Source: a virus. Taken from it: a stretch of 40,353 nucleotides of DNA. Position numbers and translations under genes: made by a program. Location: IMG/VR virus record IMGVR_UViG_3300009553_000047, positions 1 through 40,353 of that record. The stretch is one strand, 5' to 3'. Of the stretch, positions 15,208 through 21,709 are shown one piece after another (positions within the stretch are counted from its first letter, which is position 1; each line of letters opens with the position of its first letter). The notes beneath the pieces were generated by a model. That model saw nothing but the letters and a program-made list of their open reading frames with translations. It made no database searches and was not told where the DNA came from.

Positions 15208-15374
15208 GCAGCCCTCGCTATTCTTTCGATCTGGTTTAGTCTACGATCTAGATACGCTCGGGCAATAGCGATCTCACAGTATTGCTTTTTTTGTATTTCT
15301 TTTAGCTTAGAAACTTCATCAGCTTTACTGACTAAGCTTTGAAGGCCCTCGATTAGTGTTTTGATGTCATCCAT
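15204..15374 (-). CDS. Coiled-coil mini-protein, first gene of the leftward early operon, 56 aa
   Basis: ATG 15374 with AAGGAG seven bases upstream. It begins MDDIKTLIEGLQSLVSKADE and is helical and charged. It is the promoter-proximal gene of the recombination operon; a short hairpin GCTCG/CGAGC (15388-15400) lies in the leader just before its ribosome site. Function unknown. Confidence 0.55.
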   Translation of the reverse strand: MDDIKTLIEGLQSLVSKADEVSKLKEIQKKQYCEIAIARAYLDRRLNQIERIARAA

Positions 15375-15425
15375 ATTTTTCTCCTTGCTCGTTTCGAGCT
15401 TTTTTGTTATCGTGTTTATGAATCT

Positions 15426-15454
15426 AACATAACGAATTTGCAGAATTTATGCAA
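15426..15454 (-). promoter_or_regulatory. Leftward early promoter overlapped by a palindromic operator
   Basis: On the minus strand TTGCAT (15454-15449), a 17-base spacer and TATGTT (15431-15426) precede the operon. The -35 box lies in the palindrome TTGCA-GAATTTA-TGCAA (15438-15454), a plausible operator for the repressor-like protein encoded rightward at 15496. Confidence 0.5.
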
Positions 15455-15495
15455 GCGATTTGTGAAAAAAACAAAATAAATTAGGAAAACACGAG

Positions 15496-15741
15496 ATGAA
15501 GCTCGAAAAATACATGAGAGATATGTGCGTTAACAAAAACGAATTTAGCAAAAAACTGGGTGTTTCTTACCCAACGATGACGAATATCGTTCAAGGTAAA
15601 GGGGATATACACCTAAGCACGGCTGTCAGAATTGAGGAATTGACTGAAGGTAAAGTTACCTGTAAAGACCTTGTCAACCCATTAGCGGTTAAGAATTTGG
15701 AGTTGAAAGCTCAGTTTTTGATGAAGAATGGAGGAGCGTAA
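15496..15741 (+). CDS. Cro/CI-like XRE-family HTH regulator, 81 aa
   Basis: Residues about 12-50 form an XRE-type helix-turn-helix: NEFSKKLGVSYPTMTNIVQGKGDIHLSTAVRIEELT, with the recognition helix around SYPTMTNIVQG. The length fits a Cro-type protein without a cleavable dimer domain. It lies opposite the leftward early promoter, separated by 121 bases that contain a palindrome it may bind. It overlaps the next gene by one base. Confidence 0.75.
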   Translation: MKLEKYMRDMCVNKNEFSKKLGVSYPTMTNIVQGKGDIHLSTAVRIEELTEGKVTCKDLVNPLAVKNLELKAQFLMKNGGA

Positions 15742-16049
15742 TGAAAAGTAGTGATGAATTCCCACCTCTCATGACAATAACTCAATTTTGTGAAAGATAC
15801 TCTTGGCCTACAAAAAGTGCTATCCATTCCTACATTTTCAGAAGAGAAAGTAATGGTTTGAAAGAGGCTTTTTTTCATGTCGGATCAAGGGTTTTAGTTG
15901 ATCCTAAAAAATTCTTTGAGTTGATTAAAAATCATTCGGCAGTATCCAAACCTAAAAAGGGGTCTAATGGAAGAAAAGGGAAAAAACTAAAAGATTGCAA
16001 AAGAAAAAGAGCCCCGGATCTAGGAACCGAGGCTCAGTCTTATCTTTAA
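15741..16049 (+). CDS. Putative small DNA-binding protein, 102 aa
   Basis: The N-terminal 60 residues (MTITQFCERYSWPTKSAIHSYIF...VGSRVLVDPKKFFELI) resemble the HTH_17-type fold used by small phage regulators: helix-turn-helix, then a wing with a VGSRxLVD motif. The C-terminal 35 residues are very basic (KKGSNGRKGKKLKDCKRKR). It starts in the stop of the Cro-like gene, so both are coexpressed. Its mRNA ends in a GAGCC...GGCTC stem within the coding end. Confidence 0.6.
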   Translation: MKSSDEFPPLMTITQFCERYSWPTKSAIHSYIFRRESNGLKEAFFHVGSRVLVDPKKFFELIKNHSAVSKPKKGSNGRKGKKLKDCKRKRAPDLGTEAQSYL

Positions 16050-16061
16050 AAACAAAATTCA

Positions 16062-16097
16062 AAGGAGGAAAGGGATGCTTGACTACCTTTCCTCCTT
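16062..16097 (+). terminator. Perfect 12-bp hairpin after the regulator pair
   Basis: AAGGAGGAAAGG (16062-16073) pairs with CCTTTCCTCCTT (16086-16097) over a 12-base loop. A short AT-rich tail follows. The left arm is itself a perfect Shine-Dalgarno-like sequence but no start codon uses it. It is probably a partial terminator between regulators and replication genes. Confidence 0.5.
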
Positions 16098-16185
16098 CAA
16101 ATTATTTGTTGAAAGGATTTTTTGCAAGAAAAGACTTGCAGCGCATTTTGAAAAAAGGTAAAAAGGAGCTTTTCCTTAGGGACTT

Positions 16186-16407
16186 ATGAAACTTATTTAC
16201 GATAAAGAAATGTTAGAGAAAGCCAAAAGAGAAATCGACATGTGGCGTCGACGTGAAATTGACAACATGCTTTTCGTTGATACACCTGAGGAAGAATGGT
16301 TTAGAGAGATTTTATTAAGCAAGCCTGTCGGTCTTTTAGATGTGGACGGGTTTGCAGATTTTATGCTGAAAGGCTACCGCAAGACACATCCGCAGGAAAT
16401 TACATGA
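16186..16407 (+). CDS. Hypothetical protein, 73 aa
   Basis: ATG 16186 is preceded by AAAGGAG about 20 bases away and AGGG nearer. The protein is charged and helical (EKAKREIDMWRRREIDNMLF), then has VGLLDVDGFADFML. No family recognised. It lies between two hairpins in the leader of the replication genes. Confidence 0.5.
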   Translation: MKLIYDKEMLEKAKREIDMWRRREIDNMLFVDTPEEEWFREILLSKPVGLLDVDGFADFMLKGYRKTHPQEIT

Positions 16408-16422
16408 GACTTATAGAAATAG

Positions 16423-16450
16423 AAAGGGCAGCCTGCGAAGCTGCCCTTTT
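16423..16450 (+). terminator. Strong hairpin upstream of the replication gene
   Basis: AAAGGGCAGC (16423-16432) pairs perfectly with GCTGCCCTTT (16440-16449), 10 bp with a 7-base loop, and T follows. It can act in both directions. It stands between the regulator genes and the replication gene, where lambdoid phages keep antitermination-controlled stops. Confidence 0.6.
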
Positions 16451-16548
16451 CTGGAGACCTAAACAAAGATCTGACGAACGATATTCTAGTTCACATATTA
16501 TGGGTTTCCAGGTTTTTTTCGCAACAACAAAAAAACAAGGAAAATCCT

Positions 16549-17349
16549 ATGCATATTGCTGCCCCAACTTTCACACAAACCCCTAATGATCTTTTCGATC
16601 ATTGGCTTCCAAAATTATGCGAATCAGAATTAAAGGTTCTGCTTATCATTCTAAGAAAGACCTTTGGATGGCATAAAACACGTGATTATATCAGCATTTC
16701 CATGCTTGCAAAGAAGACCGGAATGATGGAAGAAACTGTCATAAAAGCTACTAAATCTCTTCAGAAAAAAGGTCTAATCTTAAAAGAAGTAATTGGGCCA
16801 AATGGCAAACAACAGACCTTTTACGAATTGATTGTAGAAGAAGATTCAAATAATTCATACCCCTCGGCTGAACCGAGGGGACCCCTCGGTTCAGACCCGG
16901 GGGTTTCAACCGAGGCACAAAACAAATCTTCTTTCTTAAAAGAAAAACAACAACAGAAAAAGGTCGCTAAAGCGCCCGTTGTTGTTTCTTCTTCTATCGA
17001 AGAAAAAGACTATTCGGAGTGTGATGCAGCCGCCAGGCAATGGATGAAAAAGCTTGATGAGTCTGGAACTTCTTACACAGAAAAGGCGGTCATTAAACAC
17101 TTTAGGAATAACGCTTGTAAACCCAATCAAAGCACTTCCAAAGAAGATTTAATTAAAGCTTTCAAAAACGGAAGCCTTTATGAAGGGAAAGGAGGAGAAT
17201 ATGAATGCATCAAAGATGATTTAGGCATAGGATTTTTGCCCGTTGATTATTATGCTCCTCAGCCCTATACCGTCTACTTTAAGTCTAAAACTTTTAAATG
17301 CGATTTAGATAAACTCTTAGAAAAACTGCTGATAAAGCCGATCGGCTGA
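16549..17349 (+). CDS. Replication initiator, phage O-like (winged-helix N-terminus)
   Basis: 266 aa. The N-terminus follows the Rep_O pattern: FTQTPNDLFDHWLPKLCESE, then KVLLIILRKTFGWHK and a helix-turn-helix ISISMLAKKTGMMEETVIKA (about residues 50-70) with a wing (KGLILKE). Members bind origin repeats and recruit the host helicase. A polar, Ser/Pro/Gly-rich linker (about 104-150) is encoded by GC-rich palindromes, as origin repeats are in lambda O. The C-terminal part (from about 157) is a conserved-looking alpha/beta domain that may bind a helicase loader. AGGA precedes ATG. Confidence 0.75.
   Translation: MHIAAPTFTQTPNDLFDHWLPKLCESELKVLLIILRKTFGWHKTRDYISISMLAKKTGMMEETVIKATKSLQKKGLILKEVIGPNGKQQTFYELIVEEDSNNSYPSAEPRGPLGSDPGVSTEAQNKSSFLKEKQQQKKVAKAPVVVSSSIEEKDYSECDAAARQWMKKLDESGTSYTEKAVIKHFRNNACKPNQSTSKEDLIKAFKNGSLYEGKGGEYECIKDDLGIGFLPVDYYAPQPYTVYFKSKTFKCDLDKLLEKLLIKPIG
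16860..16915. repeat. GC-rich palindrome cluster, candidate replication origin
   Basis: Four CCTCGG/CCGAGG units: CCCCTCGG (16860-16867), CCGAGGGG (16873-16880), CCCCTCGG (16882-16889) and CCGAGG (16910-16915), with CCCGGGGG between the last two. They form overlapping palindromes, including CCGAGGGG-A-CCCCTCGG. They lie inside the initiator gene in otherwise AT-rich DNA. Confidence 0.55.
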
Positions 17350-17409
17350 AATTAACAACGTTGTTACAGATTTGGTGCAACTTGAACATGACACAAATAT
17401 GGAGCAGGA

Positions 17410-17628
17410 ATGCATTGCTACGAGACAAACAATCGATTTAAGGCGATAAAAGCTAAGGCCCTTTGGGAGTCTCATTTCGATAGGGGATTTAACATGCTGG
17501 TCAATGACTCGTCGACCTTGATCATGGTCAAAAGCAATAGATCTTGGAGACTCATAGATCTTCAGTCGCACGATTTTTCCGAGCAACTCGAAAGTTGGAT
17601 CGATGAAATTAAGCAGGCCATAGCATGA
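17410..17628 (+). CDS. Hypothetical protein, 72 aa
   Basis: ATG at 17410 with GGAGCAGG just upstream. The protein has an alpha/beta pattern (HFDRGFNMLVNDSSTLIMVKSNRSWRLIDL), then a C-terminal helix (EQLESWIDEIKQAI). It may be coupled to the replication genes. Not recognised. Confidence 0.5.
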   Translation: MHCYETNNRFKAIKAKALWESHFDRGFNMLVNDSSTLIMVKSNRSWRLIDLQSHDFSEQLESWIDEIKQAIA

Positions 17629-17710
17629 AATTCTCTCACGTGGTATATAAAAATTCTTTCCAAAAAAACTTTGGAATTTATTTGCATTTTATTCGATAAA
17701 GGAGTAAAAT

Positions 17711-17839
17711 ATGACTACACAAACGATTGAAAGAGAACGAGTTAAATATACAGATGAGTTTCTTGAAAGACTGAAAAGCATGGGTATTGAGATCCCGAAA
17801 TTTTGCTTGTATGTCAGGAAGAATGACGATGACGAGTGA
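17711..17839 (+). CDS. Mini-protein, 42 aa
   Basis: ATG 17711 has a strong ribosome site AAAGGAG eight bases away. It begins MTTQTIERERVKYTDEFLER and ends in an acidic tail (RKNDDDE). The 80 AT-rich bases before it could hold a promoter, but I see no good box pair. It overlaps the next gene. Confidence 0.5.
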   Translation: MTTQTIERERVKYTDEFLERLKSMGIEIPKFCLYVRKNDDDE

Positions 17840-17921
17840 TTTTTGGATGGGGACTTGCATCGGAGTTGTGATTGGGTTTTGTATAGCTAGATTAACGGAG
17901 CTTATGAGTTGGGATGAATAA
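17823..17921 (+). CDS. Single-helix membrane mini-protein, 32 aa
   Basis: ATG at 17823 or 17829 inside the end of the previous gene. After a short polar start, residues about 8-24 (TCIGVVIGFCIARL) form a hydrophobic helix with a Gly-x3-Gly spacing that favours packing. The stop overlaps the next gene start. Real coding is suggested by the overlap chain only. Confidence 0.4.
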   Translation: MTMTSDFWMGTCIGVVIGFCIARLTELMSWDE

Positions 17922-18075
17922 GAGCTTGAAAGAACAGTTGGAGTTTTTGTGGTGTGCAACTGGTGAAGTTGAAGAACCTATCGTAAAACCTACAGAAATG
18001 AGCCGCAACGCGTCAAACGACATCAACCCGACACAAGATAGGTTAAACTGTGATGAGGGCTTAAATGGAAGATAA
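17914..18075 (+). CDS. Mini-protein, 53 aa
   Basis: ATG 17914 overlaps the previous stop and its own stop overlaps the next gene (18065). It begins MNKSLKEQLEFLWCATGEVE; the rest is polar (PTEMSRNASNDINPTQDRLN). Function unknown. Confidence 0.45.
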   Translation: MNKSLKEQLEFLWCATGEVEEPIVKPTEMSRNASNDINPTQDRLNCDEGLNGR

Positions 18076-18391
18076 TGAGCTTTTAGGAAGCGTTCCCGAT
18101 TACATAAAAAGAGCAATGGATAAATCTGAATTGGAGATCGCTCTTCAGGCTGTAATCGATGCTGGGCTTATTAAAGAATTTGAGGAATTTGTAAATAATG
18201 GTGAATTTGGTTACATGGATGAATACTTTTCTGAATTTGGAAAACTTTATCCTGATAAGTTCTACATTGTTCCGGAAGATAAAAGATACTCTAAAACTTT
18301 TTTTGTAGAGGGCTCAAAACGCGAAAGAATACCGTTAGATCTAGATCTTCAATGCCAAAATCCTAAGTGTCGGGGCGGTAAGTGGGAATAG
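18065..18391 (+). CDS. Hypothetical protein, 108 aa
   Basis: Acidic and helical in the first 75 residues (SELEIALQAVIDAGLIKEFEEFV). The last 12 residues CQNPKCRGGKWE carry a CxxxxC pair that could bind zinc with a partner. Overlaps genes on both sides. No family recognised. Confidence 0.55.
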   Translation: MEDNELLGSVPDYIKRAMDKSELEIALQAVIDAGLIKEFEEFVNNGEFGYMDEYFSEFGKLYPDKFYIVPEDKRYSKTFFVEGSKRERIPLDLDLQCQNPKCRGGKWE

Positions 18392-18561
18392 ACGATCCTT
18401 GGCCAGTTGACTTCGACGGAAACCCTTGGTCCATAAGCAAATTTAATAACTATATCCAAAGACTACAGCTTTGCTCATGTGACTTATGTAAAATCGCAGT
18501 TATAAAGGCGAAAAAAAAGTTAAAGAATCATCAGGATTCGAATGAATTGGATAAATGTTAG
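18382..18561 (+). CDS. Mini-protein with CSCDLC cluster, 59 aa
   Basis: GTG start at 18382 within the end of the previous gene, with GGGGCGG upstream. It begins GIDDPWPVDFDGNPW and holds CSCDLC at residues 31-36, a possible metal site, then a Lys-rich helix. The frame stays open across the full interval between neighbouring genes, which supports coding. Confidence 0.45.
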   Translation: MGIDDPWPVDFDGNPWSISKFNNYIQRLQLCSCDLCKIAVIKAKKKLKNHQDSNELDKC

Positions 18562-18742
18562 GGTAAAAAAGCCAAGAATTTGGAAATGGGTTTATGTAAA
18601 ATGCCACTTCCACGAGGAACACTATTACTTGGCATATAGGACGATTTTCGGAAGATGGAAATTTAAATCAGGGTTCACGACAAAAATGGTTCAGCAAAAC
18701 TTTTGGTGTCCTATACACAGTTATAGCAGAAAACAGCTATAA
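18542..18742 (+). CDS. DUF551-like short protein, 66 aa
   Basis: Begins MNWINVRVKKPRIWKWVYVK and ends with FWCPIHSYSRK, the W-I-x-V...P...VyVk...W-x-P layout of DUF551-type phage proteins (compare the 89-aa protein at 12595). Aromatic and basic. The role of the family is not established. Confidence 0.5.
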   Translation: MNWINVRVKKPRIWKWVYVKCHFHEEHYYLAYRTIFGRWKFKSGFTTKMVQQNFWCPIHSYSRKQL

Positions 18743-18765
18743 GTGGATATAACTCGGAATAACTT

Positions 18766-18954
18766 ATGAATGAGCAAATAGAAAAAAAATCATGCATTAC
18801 TTGGGAGGAATGGGAAGACGGAGAAGTTTTAATTCTTAGACAATATGATGAAGATGGTGAAGAAATTGGAGATATTAGAATGACTCGAAATGTTGCTATT
18901 TTTCTTGCCAAAGAATTTTTAAAAAACCTTGAAGATCCAGAAGAAAATGATTAA
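18766..18954 (+). CDS. Acidic hypothetical protein, 62 aa
   Basis: ATG 18766. Strongly acidic with a beta-like first half (DGEVLILRQYDEDGEEIGDIRM) and a C-terminal helix (VAIFLAKEFLKNLED). It overlaps the start of the RusA gene (ATGATTAA). Not recognised. Confidence 0.55.
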   Translation: MNEQIEKKSCITWEEWEDGEVLILRQYDEDGEEIGDIRMTRNVAIFLAKEFLKNLEDPEEND

Positions 18955-19612
18955 AATAACGCTTCCAGGCGAGCCTATTTCCAAAGATCGTCCTCGTTTC
19001 TCAAAGTTTGGGACTTATGACCCTCAGAAACCACAGAAACATGCTTGTAAGTTCCAAATTTTAGACCAGGTCCATCAATATAAGAATTTGCCTTTTCCTT
19101 CTGATATTTCTATTGAAATCCATATGAATTTTTATTTTAGCATCCCAAAAGGGTTAGAAAATCTAAACTCGTGGGGCTTGCTAGATCATGCTAAAAAACC
19201 AGATTACGACAACGTTGAGAAATTTATTTTGGATGTTTTGAGCGGAGTAGTCTATGAAGATGATCGACAGGTATACAAAGCTCAAGCTAAAAAAGAATAT
19301 AGCGAAAACCCCCGAACGGAAATATTTATCATGCCTAAAAATCCCGAATGCTCAGATCAAGTCAAAGAAGTGCTTTCTATGCTTCCAACCGAAACTTTCG
19401 TTGATATAGCCACACAGCTTTCGAATATCGTTGAGCTTGATCTGGCTATGTCAAATCCTTATCACATGCAAAAGACAATCCATACCGACTACGAAGAGAT
19501 AGCCTATCTAATCCTTGAATTCGCAGAAAAACATGCTGATATTCTAAAAAAGATTAACAAGAAATTTCCTGGATTGGCTAAAGTGCTGAAAGACAAGATG
19601 GAGAATAAATAA
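18947..19612 (+). CDS. rusA: RusA-family Holliday junction resolvase with C-terminal extension
   Basis: 221 aa from ATG 18947; the ribosome site lies in the end of the upstream gene. The resolvase core has the N-terminal ITLPGEPISKDRPRFS (residues 2-17) and the catalytic stretch KKPDYDNVEKFILDVLSGVVYEDDRQ with the Asp and Lys residues of the RusA active site (about residues 79-104). It cuts four-way junctions made during replication or recombination. The family core is about 120 residues; the extra about 90 residues here are acidic and helical with no known motif. Confidence 0.85.
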   Translation: MIKITLPGEPISKDRPRFSKFGTYDPQKPQKHACKFQILDQVHQYKNLPFPSDISIEIHMNFYFSIPKGLENLNSWGLLDHAKKPDYDNVEKFILDVLSGVVYEDDRQVYKAQAKKEYSENPRTEIFIMPKNPECSDQVKEVLSMLPTETFVDIATQLSNIVELDLAMSNPYHMQKTIHTDYEEIAYLILEFAEKHADILKKINKKFPGLAKVLKDKMENK

Positions 19613-19789
19613 ATGCTTTATGTCGTCGTAACATATATCACAGTGATTTTTATCGCTTTCGTTTTCCTTCCAGAACATGTTCCAGCAGGAAAAAGACCTT
19701 CAACGAAAATTGAGAAGAAAGAGGTAAAACACCCTTGCGATGACGACGATATTGATAAATTAGTCGACGAGTTACTAAAAGACGTTTAA
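19613..19789 (+). CDS. Small membrane-anchored acidic protein, 58 aa
   Basis: ATG 19613 directly after the RusA stop. Residues 2-19 (LYVVVTYITVIFIAFVFL) form one membrane helix; the tail after it is basic, then strongly acidic (DDDDIDKLVDELLKDV). Could be a membrane accessory or lysis-linked protein; followed by another membrane-targeted gene. Confidence 0.5.
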   Translation: MLYVVVTYITVIFIAFVFLPEHVPAGKRPSTKIEKKEVKHPCDDDDIDKLVDELLKDV

Positions 19790-19803
19790 AAAAGGAAAAA
19801 ATT

Positions 19804-20007
19804 ATGATTTTATTTATTGTTTGGGGCGCCATCGCAATCGGTGCTGTTGTTGCATCGACCACATCATGCTCGATAAGCTATCAAAACATATCTACTCACG
19901 GAACAGCCGAAGACTTAGTCGATGAGACCCAAACATCTAGTCCTGACATTAAAGCAGACGCAACCGCAAACGTTTCAGCAGTACCGAAAGTTCCGCTATT
20001 AAAATGA
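19804..20007 (+). CDS. Putative lipoprotein or small secreted protein, 67 aa
   Basis: AGGA precedes ATG. The hydrophobic N-terminus (about residues 1-18) runs into ASTTSCSIS, where Cys22 could be a lipobox Cys, although the -3 to -1 residues are not ideal. The rest is a polar tail (NISTHGTAEDLVDETQTSS) ending in Pro/Val residues. A small lipoprotein next to a membrane protein recalls spanin pairs, but the membrane partner here lacks a clear coiled coil. Role uncertain. Confidence 0.5.
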   Translation: MILFIVWGAIAIGAVVASTTSCSISYQNISTHGTAEDLVDETQTSSPDIKADATANVSAVPKVPLLK

Positions 20008-20162
20008 AAATGAAAGAGCTTTTAATTTTACTGAGACAACTTAAAAAAGATAGGTCTCAGTTTGTTTCTCATGGAGAACTTGGAAAAATTGTCGAGATGG
20101 TTTTGCTTGCTCTCGATCCTGAAAAGGTAGATGAAGCACAGAGAAAGTTAAACACGGAATGA
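20004..20162 (+). CDS. Helical mini-protein, 52 aa
   Basis: ATG 20004 overlaps the previous stop (ATGA), and its own stop overlaps the methyltransferase start (AATGA). It begins MKMKELLILLRQLKKDRSQF and is an all-helical charged protein. Tight overlap on both sides supports coding. Function unknown. Confidence 0.5.
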   Translation: MKMKELLILLRQLKKDRSQFVSHGELGKIVEMVLLALDPEKVDEAQRKLNTE

Positions 20163-21172
20163 TTATCCACGGCGATTGTCTTGAAGAAATGAGAAAGATG
20201 GAAGATAATTCCATTGATTTTATTGTCTGTGACCCTCCCTATGCATTAAATTTTATGGGTAAAGACTGGGATAATGAAATACCTACTATAGAAGTTTGGA
20301 AAGAAGCTCTTAGAATCTGTAAGACTGGATCTTGGTTAGCAGCATTTGGGGGGACTAGAACTTTTCATCGTTTAACTTGCTCAATCGAAGATGCTGGCTG
20401 GACGATCAGAGATTGTATTTCCTGGATATATGGATCGGGGTTTCCCAAAGGCAAAGGATGTCTAAAGCCTGCTTGGGAACCTATCATTTTGGCAAGAAAA
20501 GACGGTCCTAATCCAAGTTTAAATATTGATGAGTGTAGAATTAATTCCGTGCCTAGAACAACCCATAAAGATGGAAATCATAAGGGAAAGGGAAATAATC
20601 TTTATGAATTGGGATTAAAAGAAGGATATTTTTCGGAAGGATCAAAAGGTCGATGGCCCGCAAATCTAATCCTAGACGAAGAAAGTGCTATGATGCTCGA
20701 TCAGATGACGGGGAATCTCGGTATTTCTAAGGGAGGTAAATCAGGAAATGAAAATGCTTATTCTAAAGGTTTTGGATTAGAATGTTATAAAGGTGAAAAA
20801 CCTGGTTTTGGCGATTCCGGCGGTGCAAGCAGATTTTTTTATTGTGCGAAATCTTCAACTCGAGAAAGAAATGAAGGACTTGATAAACCCTCATCTCATC
20901 CAACGGTTAAGCCCCTTTCACTTATGCGGTACATAATCAAACTACTCGCTCCTCCTGGTGACCCTTTAATGCTTGATTGTTTTGCGGGGTCGGGAAGCTC
21001 CTGTATAGCCGCTTTACAACTAGGAATAAGATCAATCGGTATTGAAAAAAATGCAGAATACTGCGAAATTGCTAAAAAAAGGTTAGAATATCATGGACAA
21101 GCAAATATCAAAAATCGCCAAAGAGAACAAAGATGTTGGCAAGAAACTTTCGACTTTGAAGAAGATGGATAA
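20159..21172 (+). CDS. DNA methyltransferase (N6-adenine or N4-cytosine type, beta order)
   Basis: 337 aa. The catalytic DPPY motif is at residues 25-28 (FIVCDPPYALNFMGKDWD) and the AdoMet-binding motif DCFAGSGSSCIAALQLG lies near the C-terminus (about 271-287), followed by GIEKNAEYCEIAKKRL. DPPY before FxGxG is the beta-class order. WIYGSGFPKGKG (about 96-107) is typical of phage and type II enzymes of this group. The middle 110 residues hold the target-recognition region. No restriction enzyme gene adjoins it, so protection of phage DNA or regulation is more likely than a full R-M system. Confidence 0.88.
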   Translation: MIIHGDCLEEMRKMEDNSIDFIVCDPPYALNFMGKDWDNEIPTIEVWKEALRICKTGSWLAAFGGTRTFHRLTCSIEDAGWTIRDCISWIYGSGFPKGKGCLKPAWEPIILARKDGPNPSLNIDECRINSVPRTTHKDGNHKGKGNNLYELGLKEGYFSEGSKGRWPANLILDEESAMMLDQMTGNLGISKGGKSGNENAYSKGFGLECYKGEKPGFGDSGGASRFFYCAKSSTRERNEGLDKPSSHPTVKPLSLMRYIIKLLAPPGDPLMLDCFAGSGSSCIAALQLGIRSIGIEKNAEYCEIAKKRLEYHGQANIKNRQREQRCWQETFDFEEDG

Positions 21173-21230
21173 AAAAAGAGACCCGGCTTGCGATATGGGA
21201 AAGAAAATGATGGCAAAGAAAAAAAAGTGA
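21093..21230 (+). CDS. Lysine-rich mini-protein overlapping the methyltransferase end, 45 aa
   Basis: ATG 21093, 80 bases inside the methyltransferase gene in another frame, with AAAGG upstream. It begins MDKQISKIAKENKDVGKKLS and contains KRDPACDMGKKMM. Its pattern resembles Lys-rich small phage proteins that contain a D-K-K-R-D segment. The stop overlaps the next gene start (GTGA). Confidence 0.5.
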   Translation: MDKQISKIAKENKDVGKKLSTLKKMDKKRDPACDMGKKMMAKKKK

Positions 21231-21388
21231 AGTCCTGGGAATTCCAGTGTCCAAAATGCGCCTTTTTTGAGCTCGTTCGAGAATATGAAAAGGCTAGCCC
21301 ATTTTGTACTAGGATGAGAGATAATGAGCTTGATGATCTCATTGAGAAATATTTAAGAGAAAGATTTCAAGACTATTTTCCTGACTGA
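21227..21388 (+). CDS. Small Cys-containing protein, 53 aa
   Basis: I take GTG 21227 (GTGA overlap with the previous stop) as start; an ATG at 21188 would add 13 residues. CPKC at residues 8-11 and a later Cys suggest a zinc site; the C-terminal half is an acidic helix (DNELDDLIEKYLRERFQDYF). Function unknown. Confidence 0.45.
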   Translation: MKSWEFQCPKCAFFELVREYEKASPFCTRMRDNELDDLIEKYLRERFQDYFPD

Positions 21389-21673
21389 CTACCATTTTCC
21401 ATGTTTACCTTTTTTCGGCTTCCATCTTTCTTTTGGGATTTTTTTCGCCTTTGTGGGTCTTCCAGTAAATTTTGGATTTGAGGCGCTTCTCACATCGTTT
21501 TCCTCTAGCCATTTTTCAAGATAGTCTTCTCTAAGAAAGACACGATTTCGCTTTCTATAGATTACTTTATAAAGACCATTTTCGCTGGGCTTTCGTAGAG
21601 CAAATTGGAATTTGGAAATGTTTAGACCGTATTTTTCTATTGCTTCGGGAACAGTCAGGAATTTCTCAGACAT
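21389..21673 (-). CDS. Helix-turn-helix protein with basic tail, 94 aa
   Basis: Residues about 5-55 (LTVPEAIEKYGLNISKFQFALRK...VFLREDYLEKWLEEN) follow the HTH_17/excisionase-like pattern with a wing ending in the usual (D/E)YLEKWL helix. The C-terminal 30 residues are strongly basic (TGRPTKAKKIPKERWKPKKG). The start ATG 21673 has its ribosome site AGGGG inside a hairpin (21677-21701). Probably a regulator of the adjacent genes. Confidence 0.6.
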   Translation of the reverse strand: MSEKFLTVPEAIEKYGLNISKFQFALRKPSENGLYKVIYRKRNRVFLREDYLEKWLEENDVRSASNPKFTGRPTKAKKIPKERWKPKKGKHGKW

Positions 21674-21676
21674 AAT

Positions 21677-21706
21677 GCCCCTTCAGTGTATCGAAAGGGG
21701 CTTTTT
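21677..21706 (+). terminator. Hairpin with T-run; also covers a leftward ribosome site
   Basis: GCCCCTT (21677-21683) pairs with AAGGGGC (21695-21701) and TTTTT follows on the plus strand, a standard intrinsic terminator for rightward mRNA. Read leftward, the same stem hides AGGGG, the ribosome site of the gene starting at 21673. Confidence 0.6.
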
Positions 21707-21709
21707 AGG

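Noticed and set aside
15459-15495. Rightward promoter for the Cro-like gene
   Set aside because: TTGTGA is present, but no -10 box lies at 16-18 bases, so I did not call one.
16404-16586. 60-aa open frame after the gene at 16186, starting with an ATGA overlap
   Set aside because: It runs through the strong hairpin at 16423-16449 and ends 37 bases inside the initiator gene, with a composition unlike its neighbours. Left out as probably not coding.
17350-17409. Short GTG/ATG frame between the initiator and the 72-aa gene
   Set aside because: About 30 codons, overlapping the next gene in another frame, with no ribosome site.
17625-17699. 24-codon frame overlapping the end of the gene at 17410
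   Set aside because: Too short, no ribosome site other than chance and no recognisable feature.
20159-21172. Complete restriction-modification system
   Set aside because: No nuclease or specificity gene adjoins the methyltransferase; the HNH gene is 17 kb away and looks like a homing-type enzyme.
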